Assembly (NCBI RefSeq): GCF_018860365.1
Contig: NZ_JAHKPO010000014.1
Span: 310,001 to 374,000 of the forward strand
Length of the DNA stretch: 64,000 nucleotides
DNA from: Arenibacter algicola
GTDB taxonomy: Bacteria > Bacteroidota > Bacteroidia > Flavobacteriales > Flavobacteriaceae
Direction: 5' to 3'
Shown here: piece after piece, positions 44,829 through 53,872 of the stretch
Numbering within the stretch: position 1 is the stretch's first letter
Layout: every line of letters begins with the position of its first letter
Program-made: the position numbers and the translations under genes
The notes under the pieces: model-generated
Seen by the model: the letters and a program-made list of their open reading frames with translations, nothing else
The model's database searches: none
Told to the model about the DNA's origin: nothing

Positions 44829-47504
44829 ATGAAAAAAATCATCTTATTGACTGCTTTTATTCTGGGCAATTTTGCCTTAACAGTTGCCCAAAATTCGGTG
44901 TCCGGGAACATTACGGATGATAGTGGCGAACCTTTGGTTGGGGTAAACATTGTGGAAAAGGGCACTACCAATGGTACAACTACCGATTTTGATGGTAATT
45001 ATCAAATATCGGTCATGGATAATGCAACCCTTGTCTTTAGCTATATTGGGTATGATACCAAGGAGGAAAATGTTTCCGGAAAATCCGTTATCAATGTTGC
45101 CCTGTCCGGTGGAATGATGCTGGACGAGGTGCAATTAGTGGGTTCTAGAAGTCCAAAACGTACCTCTACCGATACTGCGGTTCCTGTGGATGTTATAGAT
45201 ATTGCGGAAATCTCTACCCAAACAGGCCGCGTGGAGGTAAATGAACTATTGCAATATGCTGCGCCTTCATTCAATGCCAATAAACAATCTGGGTCGGACG
45301 GTGCCGACCATATAGATCCCGCCACCCTTAGAGGCCTTGGCCCAGACCAAACTTTGGTACTTATCAATGGTAAAAGAAGGCACCAATCCTCCTTGATCAA
45401 TATTTTTGGAACCAGGGGGCGTGGCAACACAGGTACCGATTTGAATGCTATTCCGTCATCGGCCATTAAACGAATAGAAATATTGCGGGATGGCGCTGCT
45501 GCCCAATATGGTTCTGATGCCATTGCAGGGGTAATCAACATTGTTTTGAAAAACCAAACGGATAAGGTATCTGGCTTTATTAATTATGGGGCCTATAGTA
45601 CCAACGCAAAAGGAGATTTTCCGTCAGGAACACCTAATACCGATGGCAACCGATTGGACACGGAGAAGGATGGAAACGCAATAGGTAGTGATCAGAGTTT
45701 TGATGGAGGTTCTCTAAAAGCTGGAGTTAATTTTGGGGCGGCTATCGGCAACGATGGTGGTTTTGTAAATGTTACTACGGAATATATCAGCAAGAACAAG
45801 ACCTTGAGACCTGGGTTCGATTTCAGGAGAGGTTTCGGGGAGGCGGCCATTGACGGATTTAATTTAATGTTGAATGCCTCCGTTCCCCTTTCTGATAATT
45901 CGGAATTATATGCCTTTGGTGGAAGAAATTATAGGGACACAGATGCCTACGCCTTTACCAGGAATGGTGGCAATAGGGTAATTCCGTCCATTTATCCCAA
46001 CGGATTTACCCCAAGGATTACTTCCAATATTATAGATAATTCCTTTTCGGCCGGTTTTAGGACGGAATTGGATAATGGCTGGAAACTGGATATAAGCAAT
46101 ACTTATGGCAAGAATAATTTTCATTATTATATAAAAGGAACCCTTAATGCTTCCTTGGAAGATGTATCTCCCACCGATTTTGATGCTGGTGGACATAGTC
46201 TAACCCAGAACACGGTGAATTTGGATTTTTCCAAGTATTATGAAGATGTTTTGGAGGGTATGAACTTGGCTTTTGGTGCTGAATATAGAACGGAAAACTT
46301 TATCATTTTTGCCGGTGAGGAAGGATCTTGGGGCACTTATGACGTAAATGGCCTATTAATTACAGATCCGGCCAACCAAACCCAGCCCATCGATCCGGAT
46401 TCGGGCGATCCCCGTCCCGGAGGATCCCAAGGTTTTCCTGGATACAGTCCCAAAAACGAAGTGGATAGAAGTAGGAGTAACTTTTCACTGTATGCGGACG
46501 GAGAGTTTGATCTAACCGAAACCTTTCTTCTAAGTGCTGCAGCTCGATTTGAGAATTTTAGTGATTTCGGAAGTACTCTAAACGGCAAATTGGCCGCTAG
46601 GTTAAAAGCATCGGACAATGTGAATATAAGAGGTTCTGTAAGTACAGGTTTTAGAGCTCCTTCCTTGGCCCAAAAATATTACAATCTACAGTTTACGAAT
46701 TTTGTAGGTGGAGCAGCCTTGGAGTCCCTGTTGTCTCCCAATAACAGTCCTGTAACAGCTTCATTCGGAATAGATCAGCTGACAGAGGAAAAAGCCCTAA
46801 ATGCTGGCCTAGGTTTTACGGCAACTTTTGGAGATTTTACGGCAACTGTGGATGGGTACTATATTAAGGTAGACGATCGTATAGTGCTTACAGGTAATTT
46901 TGATGCGCCTCAAATCCCTAATGTAGAGGCGGCGCAATTCTTTGTAAATGGGGTGGATACCAAAACTACAGGTTTGGATATTGTTTTGGCTTGGAAGAAA
47001 AGTTTTGACGACAATAGGTTGTCTGCCACTTTTACGGGCAATATTAATGATATGAAAATAGATAAGGTAAACAATGGTAGTTTGGATGCGGAAACCTTTT
47101 TTGGAGAAAGGGATAAGGGTTTTCTACTGGCCTCGGCCCCAAAAAGCAAATTTACCCTGAATATGAATTACAGCAGGGACAAGTTTGATGCCGGCCTGGC
47201 CTTCACCCATTTTAGCAAGGTGGAGTTACTGGATTACCAGATGTATGAGCCCACCTCCGATTATGCCAGTTTTGAAGATCAAATTAATCAGGCAACGGAT
47301 ACCTATGATGCCAGGCTGGTTACAGATCTGGTTTTTGGTTATAAATTATCTGATGGCCTTAAATTAAATATAGGCGCCAATAATTTATTTAACGTTTACC
47401 CTGACCAACAGGACGATTGGGTAGAAGGAGGAGGTTATTGGGACTCCGTACAAATGGGCTTTGGGGGAGCTTATTACTATGCCAAAATAGGCTTTACATT
47501 TTAA
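44829..47504 (+). CDS. TonB-dependent outer-membrane receptor
   Basis: This 891-residue protein has a Sec signal peptide (cleavage after VAQ, about residue 20), a carboxypeptidase-like regulatory domain (about 22-95; VSGNITDDSGEPLVGVNIVEKGTTNGTTTDFDGNYQ), a plug domain (about 105-240; IEILRDGAAAQYGSDAIAGVINIVLK) and a 22-strand-type barrel with a final aromatic Phe (KIGFTF). TonB and ExbBD energise transport through it. The ligand is not clear. No SusD-like partner follows, so it is not a typical SusCD pair. A strong terminator follows. Confidence 0.92.
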   Translation: MKKIILLTAFILGNFALTVAQNSVSGNITDDSGEPLVGVNIVEKGTTNGTTTDFDGNYQISVMDNATLVFSYIGYDTKEENVSGKSVINVALSGGMMLDEVQLVGSRSPKRTSTDTAVPVDVIDIAEISTQTGRVEVNELLQYAAPSFNANKQSGSDGADHIDPATLRGLGPDQTLVLINGKRRHQSSLINIFGTRGRGNTGTDLNAIPSSAIKRIEILRDGAAAQYGSDAIAGVINIVLKNQTDKVSGFINYGAYSTNAKGDFPSGTPNTDGNRLDTEKDGNAIGSDQSFDGGSLKAGVNFGAAIGNDGGFVNVTTEYISKNKTLRPGFDFRRGFGEAAIDGFNLMLNASVPLSDNSELYAFGGRNYRDTDAYAFTRNGGNRVIPSIYPNGFTPRITSNIIDNSFSAGFRTELDNGWKLDISNTYGKNNFHYYIKGTLNASLEDVSPTDFDAGGHSLTQNTVNLDFSKYYEDVLEGMNLAFGAEYRTENFIIFAGEEGSWGTYDVNGLLITDPANQTQPIDPDSGDPRPGGSQGFPGYSPKNEVDRSRSNFSLYADGEFDLTETFLLSAAARFENFSDFGSTLNGKLAARLKASDNVNIRGSVSTGFRAPSLAQKYYNLQFTNFVGGAALESLLSPNNSPVTASFGIDQLTEEKALNAGLGFTATFGDFTATVDGYYIKVDDRIVLTGNFDAPQIPNVEAAQFFVNGVDTKTTGLDIVLAWKKSFDDNRLSATFTGNINDMKIDKVNNGSLDAETFFGERDKGFLLASAPKSKFTLNMNYSRDKFDAGLAFTHFSKVELLDYQMYEPTSDYASFEDQINQATDTYDARLVTDLVFGYKLSDGLKLNIGANNLFNVYPDQQDDWVEGGGYWDSVQMGFGGAYYYAKIGFTF

Positions 47505-47524
47505 AAAATTCTAGAACCCAAAAT

Positions 47525-47560
47525 AAAAAAGGCTGCTCTTGAGCAGCCTTTTTTATTTTG
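47525..47560. terminator. Strong bidirectional terminator
   Basis: AAGGCTGCTC (47529-47538) and GAGCAGCCTT (47541-47550) form a near-perfect stem with a two-base loop in sequence, with A-rich and T-rich flanks. It serves the TonB receptor and possibly the converging ferredoxin gene. Confidence 0.85.
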
Positions 47561-47676
47561 AAACATTGGCAAGAACCTTTGTCTGGAACTGTAATTGCCA
47601 TAGAATTTTCAGAAAAATTTAGATATCCTCCAATTAAATTTCAATTGGGGAATGTGCATCTATATTTATGCCTGAC

Positions 47677-48027
47677 CTATTCAGGGTGCATAAAACGTTG
47701 CTTGCCCAAAAGTACTTCTTCAGTCTCCACGTGGTCTTCATCAGGTACGCAGCAATCTACTGGACAAACGGCGGCACACTGTGGTTCGTCATGGAAACCT
47801 TTACATTCCGTGCACTTATCAGGGACAATAAAATATATCTCGTCACTTACGGGCTCCTGTGATTCCTCGGCATTGACTGCTTTGCCATTGGGCAGTACAA
47901 CATCACCTTTTAAAAGGGTTCCGTCGCTATAGCGCCAATCATCCGCACCTTCATAAATTGCAGTATTTGGGCATTCCGGTTCACAAGCTCCACAATTTAT
48001 GCACTCATCTGTTATTATAATTGCCAT
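47677..48027 (-). CDS. 2[4Fe-4S] ferredoxin, Alvin type
   Basis: This 116-residue protein starts [27 protein letters not shown], a [4Fe-4S] motif (CxxCxxCxxxCP). The second cluster uses [22 protein letters not shown] with the longer insert between the second and third Cys, which marks the Alvin/Chromatium type with low potential. The C-terminus is acidic with the HVETEEVLL tail common in the type. It is divergent from a LuxC-like gene, with overlapping promoters, so it may supply electrons to a related reductive step, but that is inference. Confidence 0.94.
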   Translation of the reverse strand: MAIIITDECINCGACEPECPNTAIYEGADDWRYSDGTLLKGDVVLPNGKAVNAEESQEPVSDEIYFIVPDKCTECKGFHDEPQCAAVCPVDCCVPDEDHVETEEVLLGKQRFMHPE

Positions 48028-48067
48028 ATTTTATATTTCTTTTATGCTGATTTAATTTCAGTATCAA

Positions 48068-48075
48068 TACTTTTG
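48068..48075 (+). promoter_or_regulatory. -7 promoter box for LuxC-like gene
   Basis: TACTTTTG, 38 bases before the ATG at 48114. It faces the ferredoxin -7 box (48078-48085) with two bases between them, forming a near-palindrome, so only one can be used at a time. Confidence 0.5.
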
Positions 48076-48077
48076 TA

Positions 48078-48085
48078 CAAAGGTA
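48078..48085 (-). promoter_or_regulatory. Promoter for ferredoxin gene
   Basis: TACCTTTG on the minus strand with TTTG exactly 20 bases upstream (plus-strand 48106-48109), the full Bacteroidota consensus. The start point would lie near 48072, giving a 45-base leader. Confidence 0.6.
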
Positions 48086-48113
48086 AAGCCTAATAAAATC
48101 TTTTACAAATATA

Positions 48114-49175
48114 ATGACTGACCTTAGACATAGACTTAATGCTTTTGTTAAACTTGGTAGTTTTTTCAAAGAATATTGCAAATATGCTAAAAACAAAACT
48201 CAATTAGATGATAATCAGTATGCATGGTTTGTAAAATTCGATGAAATACTAGAATTGGCCGGACATCATAATGGTTGGTTTACCCCTGAAAATATTTTAT
48301 TTAGTTTAGAAAGTTGGGCAGAATTACTAACGCCATCAGGGCTTGAAAATTGGTTGTCCGCCTATGAACTGAAAAAAAGCAGGCCTAAAACAGTGGCCTT
48401 GATCATGGCGGGTAATATCCCCTTGGTGGGCTTCCATGACTTTATAAGTGCTCTGATAACAGGTAACAGAGTCTTGGTAAAACTCTCTTCCAACGACAAA
48501 GTTTTATTGCCTTTTATTGCTCAATATCTAATTGAAATAGAGCCTTTGTTAAAAGATCAAATTTCATTTTCTGAAGGCAAACTGGAACATTTTGATGCTG
48601 TTATTGCCACAGGAAGCGACAATACATCGCGGTATTTTGAACATTATTTTGGAAAAAAGCCCAATATCATCAGGAGAAATAGGAATTCGGTGGCCATCCT
48701 TAGTGGCCATGAAACCAAAGATGAGTTGACCGCCTTGGGCGAGGATATTTTTAGGTATTATGGATTGGGCTGTAGAAGTGTTTCCAAATTATTTGTTCCA
48801 ATAGATTATAATTTTGATACCCTGTTTAAGGCTCTTTACCCTTATAATAGCATAATCGAACAACTTAAGTACGCCAACAATTATGACTATAACAAGGCGG
48901 TGTACCTAATGAGTTTATATAAGATTTTGGAAAATGGTTTCCTTATGTTAAAGGAGGATAAAAATTATGCATCCCCTATTGCTACCGTTTTTTATGAGTT
49001 TTATGAATCCCCTGAGGAGTTGAAAATTAGGCTAGCTAATGAAAAAAATAGGATTCAATGTTTGGTGGCCAAAGGATTTATGGCAGATGAGGTACCATTT
49101 GGACAGACCCAAAAGCCATCTTTGACGGATTATGCGGATAATATTGATACTGTTGATTTTTTGTTGAAAATATAA
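48114..49175 (+). CDS. LuxC-like acyl-CoA reductase
   Basis: This 353-residue protein resembles the acyl-CoA reductase LuxC family, relatives of aldehyde dehydrogenases that reduce acyl groups to aldehydes with NADPH. Visible motifs are LIMAGNIPLVGFHDFISALITGNRVLVKLSSND, ATGSDNTSRYFEHYFGKKPNIIRRNRNSVAIL, and FRYYGLGCRSVSKLFVP in which the Cys is the likely acyl-binding nucleophile. No other lux genes are present, so the product is not bioluminescence. It is divergent from a ferredoxin gene and its function in this group is not established. Confidence 0.88.
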   Translation: MTDLRHRLNAFVKLGSFFKEYCKYAKNKTQLDDNQYAWFVKFDEILELAGHHNGWFTPENILFSLESWAELLTPSGLENWLSAYELKKSRPKTVALIMAGNIPLVGFHDFISALITGNRVLVKLSSNDKVLLPFIAQYLIEIEPLLKDQISFSEGKLEHFDAVIATGSDNTSRYFEHYFGKKPNIIRRNRNSVAILSGHETKDELTALGEDIFRYYGLGCRSVSKLFVPIDYNFDTLFKALYPYNSIIEQLKYANNYDYNKAVYLMSLYKILENGFLMLKEDKNYASPIATVFYEFYESPEELKIRLANEKNRIQCLVAKGFMADEVPFGQTQKPSLTDYADNIDTVDFLLKI

Positions 49176-49390
49176 TGTAATAATTTAGGTAGGCACTACC
49201 CTACTTCCTAAAATATTTATGACCTTTAACCTTTGAAAAAAGTATAACTGAATTTAAAAATAGCCCAATAACATGTGTAGTACGGACAAATAGTAAAAAT
49301 AATTAAGTTCCGTGTTACCTGGAAATTGTAATATTTTTTTAACCTCTCAGAGATGTAATGCAATCTTTGAATAACCCTAATTAGTAATAA

Positions 49391-50455
49391 ATGAAAAAAC
49401 ATAATTTTAGTGCCGGCCCTTGTATCCTGCCACAGGAAGTAATCATAAAAGCTTCTGAGGCTGTGTTGGATTTTAATGGACTGGGACTTTCCCTGATCGA
49501 AATTTCACATAGAAGTAAGGATTTTGTCGCTGTAATGGATAAAGCCAGATCCCTCGCCTTGGAGCTATTGGATCTGGAAGGAAAAGGCTATCAGGCCTTA
49601 TTCCTACAAGGAGGCGCTAGCATGGAGTTTTTAATGGTAGCCTACAACTTATTGGAGAAGAAAGCTGGATATCTTAATACAGGTACCTGGGCCGATAAAG
49701 CGTTAAAGGAAGCCAAGTTTTTTGGTGAGGTCATTGAGGTGGGTTCATCCAAAGATGAGAATTTTAGCTATATCCCCAAGGGTTATTCTATTCCTAGCGA
49801 CTTGGACTACCTGCACCTAACTTCAAACAATACTATTTATGGAACACAGATAAAGAAATTTCCAAAAACGGAAGCTACTTTGGTCTGTGATATGAGTTCC
49901 GATATATTTTCCAGACAATTGGATTTTTCACAATTCGACCTAATTTACGCCGGAGCCCAAAAAAACATGGGTCCTGCAGGGACCACCTTAGTAGTGGTGA
50001 AAGAGGAAATCCTGGGCAGGGTAAGCAGAAAAATACCGTCTATGCTGGATTATAAGGTTCATATTGAGAAAGAAAGTATGTTTAACACCCCTGCCGTATT
50101 TCCGGTTTACGTTTCCATGCTAACGTTGGAGTGGCTTCAAAAGTTGGGTGGAATTGCAGCCATTGAGGAGATTAATGAAAAGAAAGCTCAACTGTTGTAC
50201 TCAGAAATAGATTTGAATCCTTTGTTCAACGGCTACGCCCATAAAGAGGACCGTTCCAATATGAATGCAACCTTTACGCTAGAAGAGGAAAAGCTTAAAG
50301 ATGTATTTGACGGAATGTGCAAGGAAGCTGGAATAAATGGAATAAACGGACATCGTTCTGTTGGCGGATATAGGGCTTCCATGTATAATGCCCTTCCTTT
50401 GGAGAGTGTGGGCACCTTGGTAGATGTAATGAGCGAATTGGAGCGAAAAGCGTAA
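49391..50455 (+). CDS. serC: Phosphoserine aminotransferase
   Basis: SerC (354 residues) is a PLP enzyme converting 3-phosphohydroxypyruvate to phosphoserine. It starts MKKHNFSAGPCILPQEV, with LFLQGGASMEF, TWADKALKEAK, and the PLP Lys in YAGAQKNMGPAG. The C-terminal GHRSVGGYRASMYNALPLESV matches SerC. It lies 152 bases upstream of serA, so the two serine steps are adjacent. The preceding 215-base gap (49176-49390) contains no gene. Confidence 0.96.
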   Translation: MKKHNFSAGPCILPQEVIIKASEAVLDFNGLGLSLIEISHRSKDFVAVMDKARSLALELLDLEGKGYQALFLQGGASMEFLMVAYNLLEKKAGYLNTGTWADKALKEAKFFGEVIEVGSSKDENFSYIPKGYSIPSDLDYLHLTSNNTIYGTQIKKFPKTEATLVCDMSSDIFSRQLDFSQFDLIYAGAQKNMGPAGTTLVVVKEEILGRVSRKIPSMLDYKVHIEKESMFNTPAVFPVYVSMLTLEWLQKLGGIAAIEEINEKKAQLLYSEIDLNPLFNGYAHKEDRSNMNATFTLEEEKLKDVFDGMCKEAGINGINGHRSVGGYRASMYNALPLESVGTLVDVMSELERKA

Positions 50456-50491
50456 AAGTTCGGATAGGTCTTGGGCCTGCTGTAATAGCAC

Positions 50492-50508
50492 GGCATAGTG
50501 CCTATGCC
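50492..50508. repeat. Hairpin between serC and serA
   Basis: GGCATAG pairs perfectly with CTATGCC across a TGC loop. There is no T-tract, so it is not a standard terminator. A second small stem TGCT-GTAAT-AGCA lies just before it at about 50478. It may stabilise or process a serC-serA transcript. Confidence 0.4.
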
Positions 50509-50607
50509 AAGAGCTAAGGCAATTCATCAAAATATTAGCTTGAGTGTTCAGATAGATCAATTTGGCGCCAATATTTAATATTAATAGTATTATAATTAAC
50601 AATTAGC

Positions 50608-51558
50608 ATGAAAATTTTAGCAAACGACGGAATATCAAAAAGTGGCGTGCAAACCTTGGAAAATGCCGGTTTTGAAGTTTTGGCGGTGAATGTGGCGCAA
50701 GAACAGCTTGTGTCTTACATAAACCAAAATAAGGTTTCGGTACTGCTAGTAAGAAGCGCAACTAAAGTTTTTAAGGATGTAATAGATGGTTGCCCTGCCT
50801 TGAAAATCATAGGCCGGGGTGGCGTGGGAATGGACAATATAGATGTGGATTATGCCAAATCCAAGGGCATCCATGTTATTAATACTCCAGAAGCTTCATC
50901 TTCCTCTGTGGCCGAATTGGTTTTTGCCCATTTGTTCAGTGGCGTAAGATTTTTGCACGATGCCAATAGGAATATGCCGTTGGAAGGCGATAGTAATTTT
51001 AAGAAACTTAAAAATGCCTATGCCAAGGGCATAGAGTTAAGAGGTAAGACTTTAGGGATAATAGGTTTTGGGAGGATTGGTGTGGCAACCGCCAGGATAG
51101 CCCTTGGGATTGGTATGAAGGTTATTTTTACCGACCCTTTTTTGGATGATGCTACGGTGACCGTACCATTTTTTGATAACCGATCAATTTCTTTTGAACT
51201 TACTAGTACTCCCTTGGAAAACTTGTTGAAAAGCGCTGATTTTATTAGCCTGCACGTTCCTGCTCAAAAAACCTATCTTATAGGCAAGAGGGAATTTGGT
51301 TTAATGAAGGACGGTGTTGGCATAGTAAACGCTGCCCGTGGGGGTATTCTGGATGAGGTAGCCCTTGTGGATGCATTGGAAAGTGGGAAGGTTGCCTTTG
51401 CAGGATTGGATGTTTATGAGTCCGAACCTATTCCGGAAATACGGATTTTGATGCATCCGGATATTTCCCTTAGTCCACATATTGGTGCTGCTACAGAGGA
51501 GGCCCAGGATCGTATAGGAATGGAACTGGCCTCGCAAATTATTGAACTTTATAAATAA
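50608..51558 (+). CDS. serA: D-3-phosphoglycerate dehydrogenase, short form
   Basis: This 316-residue protein is a 2-hydroxyacid dehydrogenase that starts the serine pathway. It has the NAD-binding GIIGFGRIGVATARIA, catalytic Arg in NAARGGILDE, Glu in YESEPIPE and His in SPHIGAATEEAQDRIG. It lacks the C-terminal ACT or ASB regulatory domains of the long forms, so serine feedback is probably weak or absent. Adjacency to serC supports the assignment over other hydroxyacid dehydrogenases. Confidence 0.92.
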   Translation: MKILANDGISKSGVQTLENAGFEVLAVNVAQEQLVSYINQNKVSVLLVRSATKVFKDVIDGCPALKIIGRGGVGMDNIDVDYAKSKGIHVINTPEASSSSVAELVFAHLFSGVRFLHDANRNMPLEGDSNFKKLKNAYAKGIELRGKTLGIIGFGRIGVATARIALGIGMKVIFTDPFLDDATVTVPFFDNRSISFELTSTPLENLLKSADFISLHVPAQKTYLIGKREFGLMKDGVGIVNAARGGILDEVALVDALESGKVAFAGLDVYESEPIPEIRILMHPDISLSPHIGAATEEAQDRIGMELASQIIELYK

Positions 51559-51641
51559 AGGAATTGAAGATAAAATCAAGCAGTTCAAACTGTTTTTTGT
51601 ATCTTAAAGCATATTAATTACTAATCATAACACTTATAAAA

Positions 51642-52274
51642 ATGTCAGGATTATTGGATCTTTTAAGCAGCCCAATGGGCAAACAATTAATTAGTGGGGT
51701 TGCCGGTCAAACTGGACAACCGGAAAACAAAACGGCAGACGTTTTGAGCATGGCAATGCCGCTTTTATTAGGTGCCATGAAGAAGAACGTGTCTTCCCCA
51801 CAAGGGGCTGAAGGTCTAATGAATGCCCTATCTTCTAAACATGATGGTGGATTGTTGGATAATCTAGGAGGTTTGTTTGGTGGCGGAGTCGATCAATCCG
51901 TTATTAATGATGGAGCAGGGATTTTAGGACATGTATTTGGAGGAAAGCAGGCCAATGTGGAAAATGCTTTAAGTCAGAAATCGGGATTGGACGCAGGATC
52001 TGTTGCCCAAATCCTTAAAATTGCCGCACCTTTGGTAATGGCCTACTTGGGTAAAGAAAAAGCACAAAGCAATGTAAATGATGCCAATGGACTAAATAGC
52101 TTATTGGGAAGTATGCTTGGTGGGCAACCAGAACAGAACCAGAGCCTAATTATGACTTTGTTGGATTCTGACGGCGATGGTAGTGTATTGGATGATGTTG
52201 CTGGGATGGTCATGGGAACCAGTAAAAAGAAAAGTGGATTGGGAGGTTTGCTTGGCGGGCTTTTTGGAAAATAA
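51642..52274 (+). CDS. DUF937 family protein
   Basis: This 210-residue protein matches the DUF937 type: an N-terminal SGLLDLLSSPMGKQLISGVAGQTGQPENKTADVL, then repeating glycine-rich helices such as MAMPLLLGAMKKNVSSPQGAEGLMNAL and VAQILKIAAPLVMAYLG, and a Gly-rich C-terminus with DSDGDGSVLDDV, which looks like a dockerin/EF-hand-style calcium loop. No signal is visible. The function of the family is unknown. It has its own terminator. Confidence 0.85.
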   Translation: MSGLLDLLSSPMGKQLISGVAGQTGQPENKTADVLSMAMPLLLGAMKKNVSSPQGAEGLMNALSSKHDGGLLDNLGGLFGGGVDQSVINDGAGILGHVFGGKQANVENALSQKSGLDAGSVAQILKIAAPLVMAYLGKEKAQSNVNDANGLNSLLGSMLGGQPEQNQSLIMTLLDSDGDGSVLDDVAGMVMGTSKKKSGLGGLLGGLFGK

Positions 52275-52296
52275 CAGTTTTAACATAATATAAGGA

Positions 52297-52327
52297 AAGC
52301 CATTTGTAACATAAATGGCTTTTTTTG
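52297..52327 (+). terminator. Terminator after DUF937 gene
   Basis: AAGCCATTT pairs with AAATGGCTT across a short loop, followed by seven T. Confidence 0.85.
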
Positions 52328-52346
52328 TATCTTATAAGAAGGAAAT

Positions 52347-52405
52347 GGAGGATCTGTAAGCACAGTAAATCTCCGGCATTACACCTGGAAAACCTGTGCT
52401 GTTAC
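52347..52405 (+). promoter_or_regulatory. Alternative hairpins before the 52441 lipoprotein gene
   Basis: One hairpin pairs CTGT-AAGC-ACAG (52354-52365), with GGAG and CTCC (52347-52350, 52371-52374) at its base. A competing stem pairs GCACAG with CTGTGC (52360-52365 and 52394-52399), extended by GTAA and TTAC. The two cannot coexist. The region may be a structured leader, but no known riboswitch is recognised. Confidence 0.3.
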
Positions 52406-52440
52406 GTATTTATTCTATGACTTTTGAAAATATATAAGCG

Positions 52441-52896
52441 ATGAAAAAGATTATTTTTACACTAGGGGTTGCTATCCTGTTTGTATTATTCTTGGCTAAC
52501 TGTACTAGTACCAAGCAAGCTATTTCGGTTACGGACGAAGAGAAGGCCGCTTTTTCCCAAACGGAGGGAGATACTATAACCATCAGGGATGAAAAAACGG
52601 AATATGAAATTATTATAATTGAGCCTGGCTTCGATTTTTGGCTTCAAAGTATAGCCAAGCCTGAAGGTTATTATTCCCAATCCTTTCTGGAAAATAGGAA
52701 TAGAATTATGGTAATAGAATGGAACCAAAGGGTAATGCAACCATATAGATATAATTCCAATCTATATGAGCTTCGAATCGATTATGACCCTAATATAGAT
52801 TATGGGTACGAGGTAAATTATAAATTGTACAACTACTTTATTTATTTTCAGCGCAAATACAATCAAAGATTGGGACCATTTGTTCCCCGCGTATAA
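52441..52896 (+). CDS. Lipoprotein, DUF6146-like
   Basis: This 151-residue protein has a lipoprotein signal with lipobox FLANC (Cys21). The mature part contains DEKTEYEIIIIEPGFDFWLQSIAKPEGYYSQSFLENRNRIMVIEWNQRVMQPYRYN, which fits the flavobacterial DUF6146 type as I recall it, and ends KYNQRLGPFVPRV. It is probably anchored to the outer or inner membrane facing the periplasm. Function is unknown. It lies 30 bases before another small membrane protein, so they may be co-transcribed. Confidence 0.8.
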   Translation: MKKIIFTLGVAILFVLFLANCTSTKQAISVTDEEKAAFSQTEGDTITIRDEKTEYEIIIIEPGFDFWLQSIAKPEGYYSQSFLENRNRIMVIEWNQRVMQPYRYNSNLYELRIDYDPNIDYGYEVNYKLYNYFIYFQRKYNQRLGPFVPRV

Positions 52897-52926
52897 AAAG
52901 TTATCTTTGTAATGATTTTTTAAGGT

Positions 52927-53247
52927 ATGAAGAAATTAAAACAACGTTGGGGAGTAAGCTCCAATTTGCAGCTCGCTATAATTTTTATAGTATTCTCCAT
53001 TACTGGTTCATCTGCGGTATATGCTGCAAAGCCGTTTCTAAATTGGATCGGACTTAATAGAGAAAATTTTTCTCCTGATTTTCTATGGGGAGGTCTTATT
53101 TATCTGACTTTTAGAATATTGTTGATTTTTCCCATTTATCAATTCCTCTTGGTTATTTATGGATGGCTGTTCGGTCAGTTCAAATTCTTTTGGGAATTTG
53201 AAAAAAAGATGTTGAGCCGATTGGGCTTAGGCTTCATGCTTAAATAA
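52927..53247 (+). CDS. Small membrane protein, DUF6787-like
   Basis: This 106-residue protein has a conserved N-terminus KKLKQRWGVSSNLQLAIIFIVFSITGSSAVYAAKPFL, then two further hydrophobic segments (about 52-75), and ends FWEFEKKMLSRLGLGFMLK. Relatives in Flavobacteriia are often labelled prolipoprotein diacylglyceryl transferase, which this short protein cannot be. DUF6787 fits better from memory. It is followed by the small His-rich protein and the TonB receptor. Confidence 0.78.
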   Translation: MKKLKQRWGVSSNLQLAIIFIVFSITGSSAVYAAKPFLNWIGLNRENFSPDFLWGGLIYLTFRILLIFPIYQFLLVIYGWLFGQFKFFWEFEKKMLSRLGLGFMLK

Positions 53248-53298
53248 ATTATATTTTTCTTAACAAACATTTTGTTGGCATACCACTAGATTTGAAAA

Positions 53299-53631
53299 GT
53301 GAAGATAAATTTAAGAAATATCCTATTTTCTTTTATTGCCGTCCTCTTGGTCGGTTTAATAACCCTTCCTTCTGTTTTAAAATTAAAACATGCCATCTTT
53401 GAGCACCATACCTTTGTTTGTAAGGAAAAAGGTAAACTGCATATACATGAAGTAGAATTGGATTGTGATTACCATAAATTCAACCTTACGCATTATTATA
53501 CCCATACGCAACAGGAGTTTACCACATTTTCAATATTACCTAAATCAGAAAGAATTATAAACTTCTATAATTTTTTAAGCAAGTACCAAAAACTTCATTT
53601 CTCAAGAAGGGGACCTCCATCGGCCATATAA
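53299..53631 (+). CDS. Small His-rich periplasmic protein upstream of TonB receptor
   Basis: This 110-residue protein starts with GTG at 53299 and has an N-terminal hydrophobic helix (about 8-27), then many His and two Cys (FEHHTFVCKEKGKLHIHEVELDCDYHKFNLTHYYTH). It ends SRRGPPSAI, a tail I associate with small proteins encoded before metal-uptake receptors in Bacteroidota. The His/Cys pattern suggests metal binding in the periplasm. It lies about 240 bases before a receptor that has its own His-rich loop. Function is inferred only. Confidence 0.7.
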   Translation: MKINLRNILFSFIAVLLVGLITLPSVLKLKHAIFEHHTFVCKEKGKLHIHEVELDCDYHKFNLTHYYTHTQQEFTTFSILPKSERIINFYNFLSKYQKLHFSRRGPPSAI

Positions 53632-53872
53632 TACTTTTTACGCGACTTATATATTCATGGACATACACATTGTTTGCCCATGAAACTCTATAGTTATAAA
53701 GAAGGTGGCCCGATACATTTATAGATGTTGGTATGCCGTATTATATCATAAGCTTTAGGGGGTTGTAGGTTTTAAAGCCTTACCGTATAAGTACACCAAG
53801 CAATTTTAAACAATACTTTGGAGGTGAATTGCCTTTCATTAGGAGTTATAGCCTTTACCTAAAATAAAATAA

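Noticed and set aside
50478-50508. Hairpin pair between serC and serA as a tRNA or terminator
   Set aside because: No acceptor or TPsiC-like sequence fits a tRNA, and there is no T-tract for a terminator.
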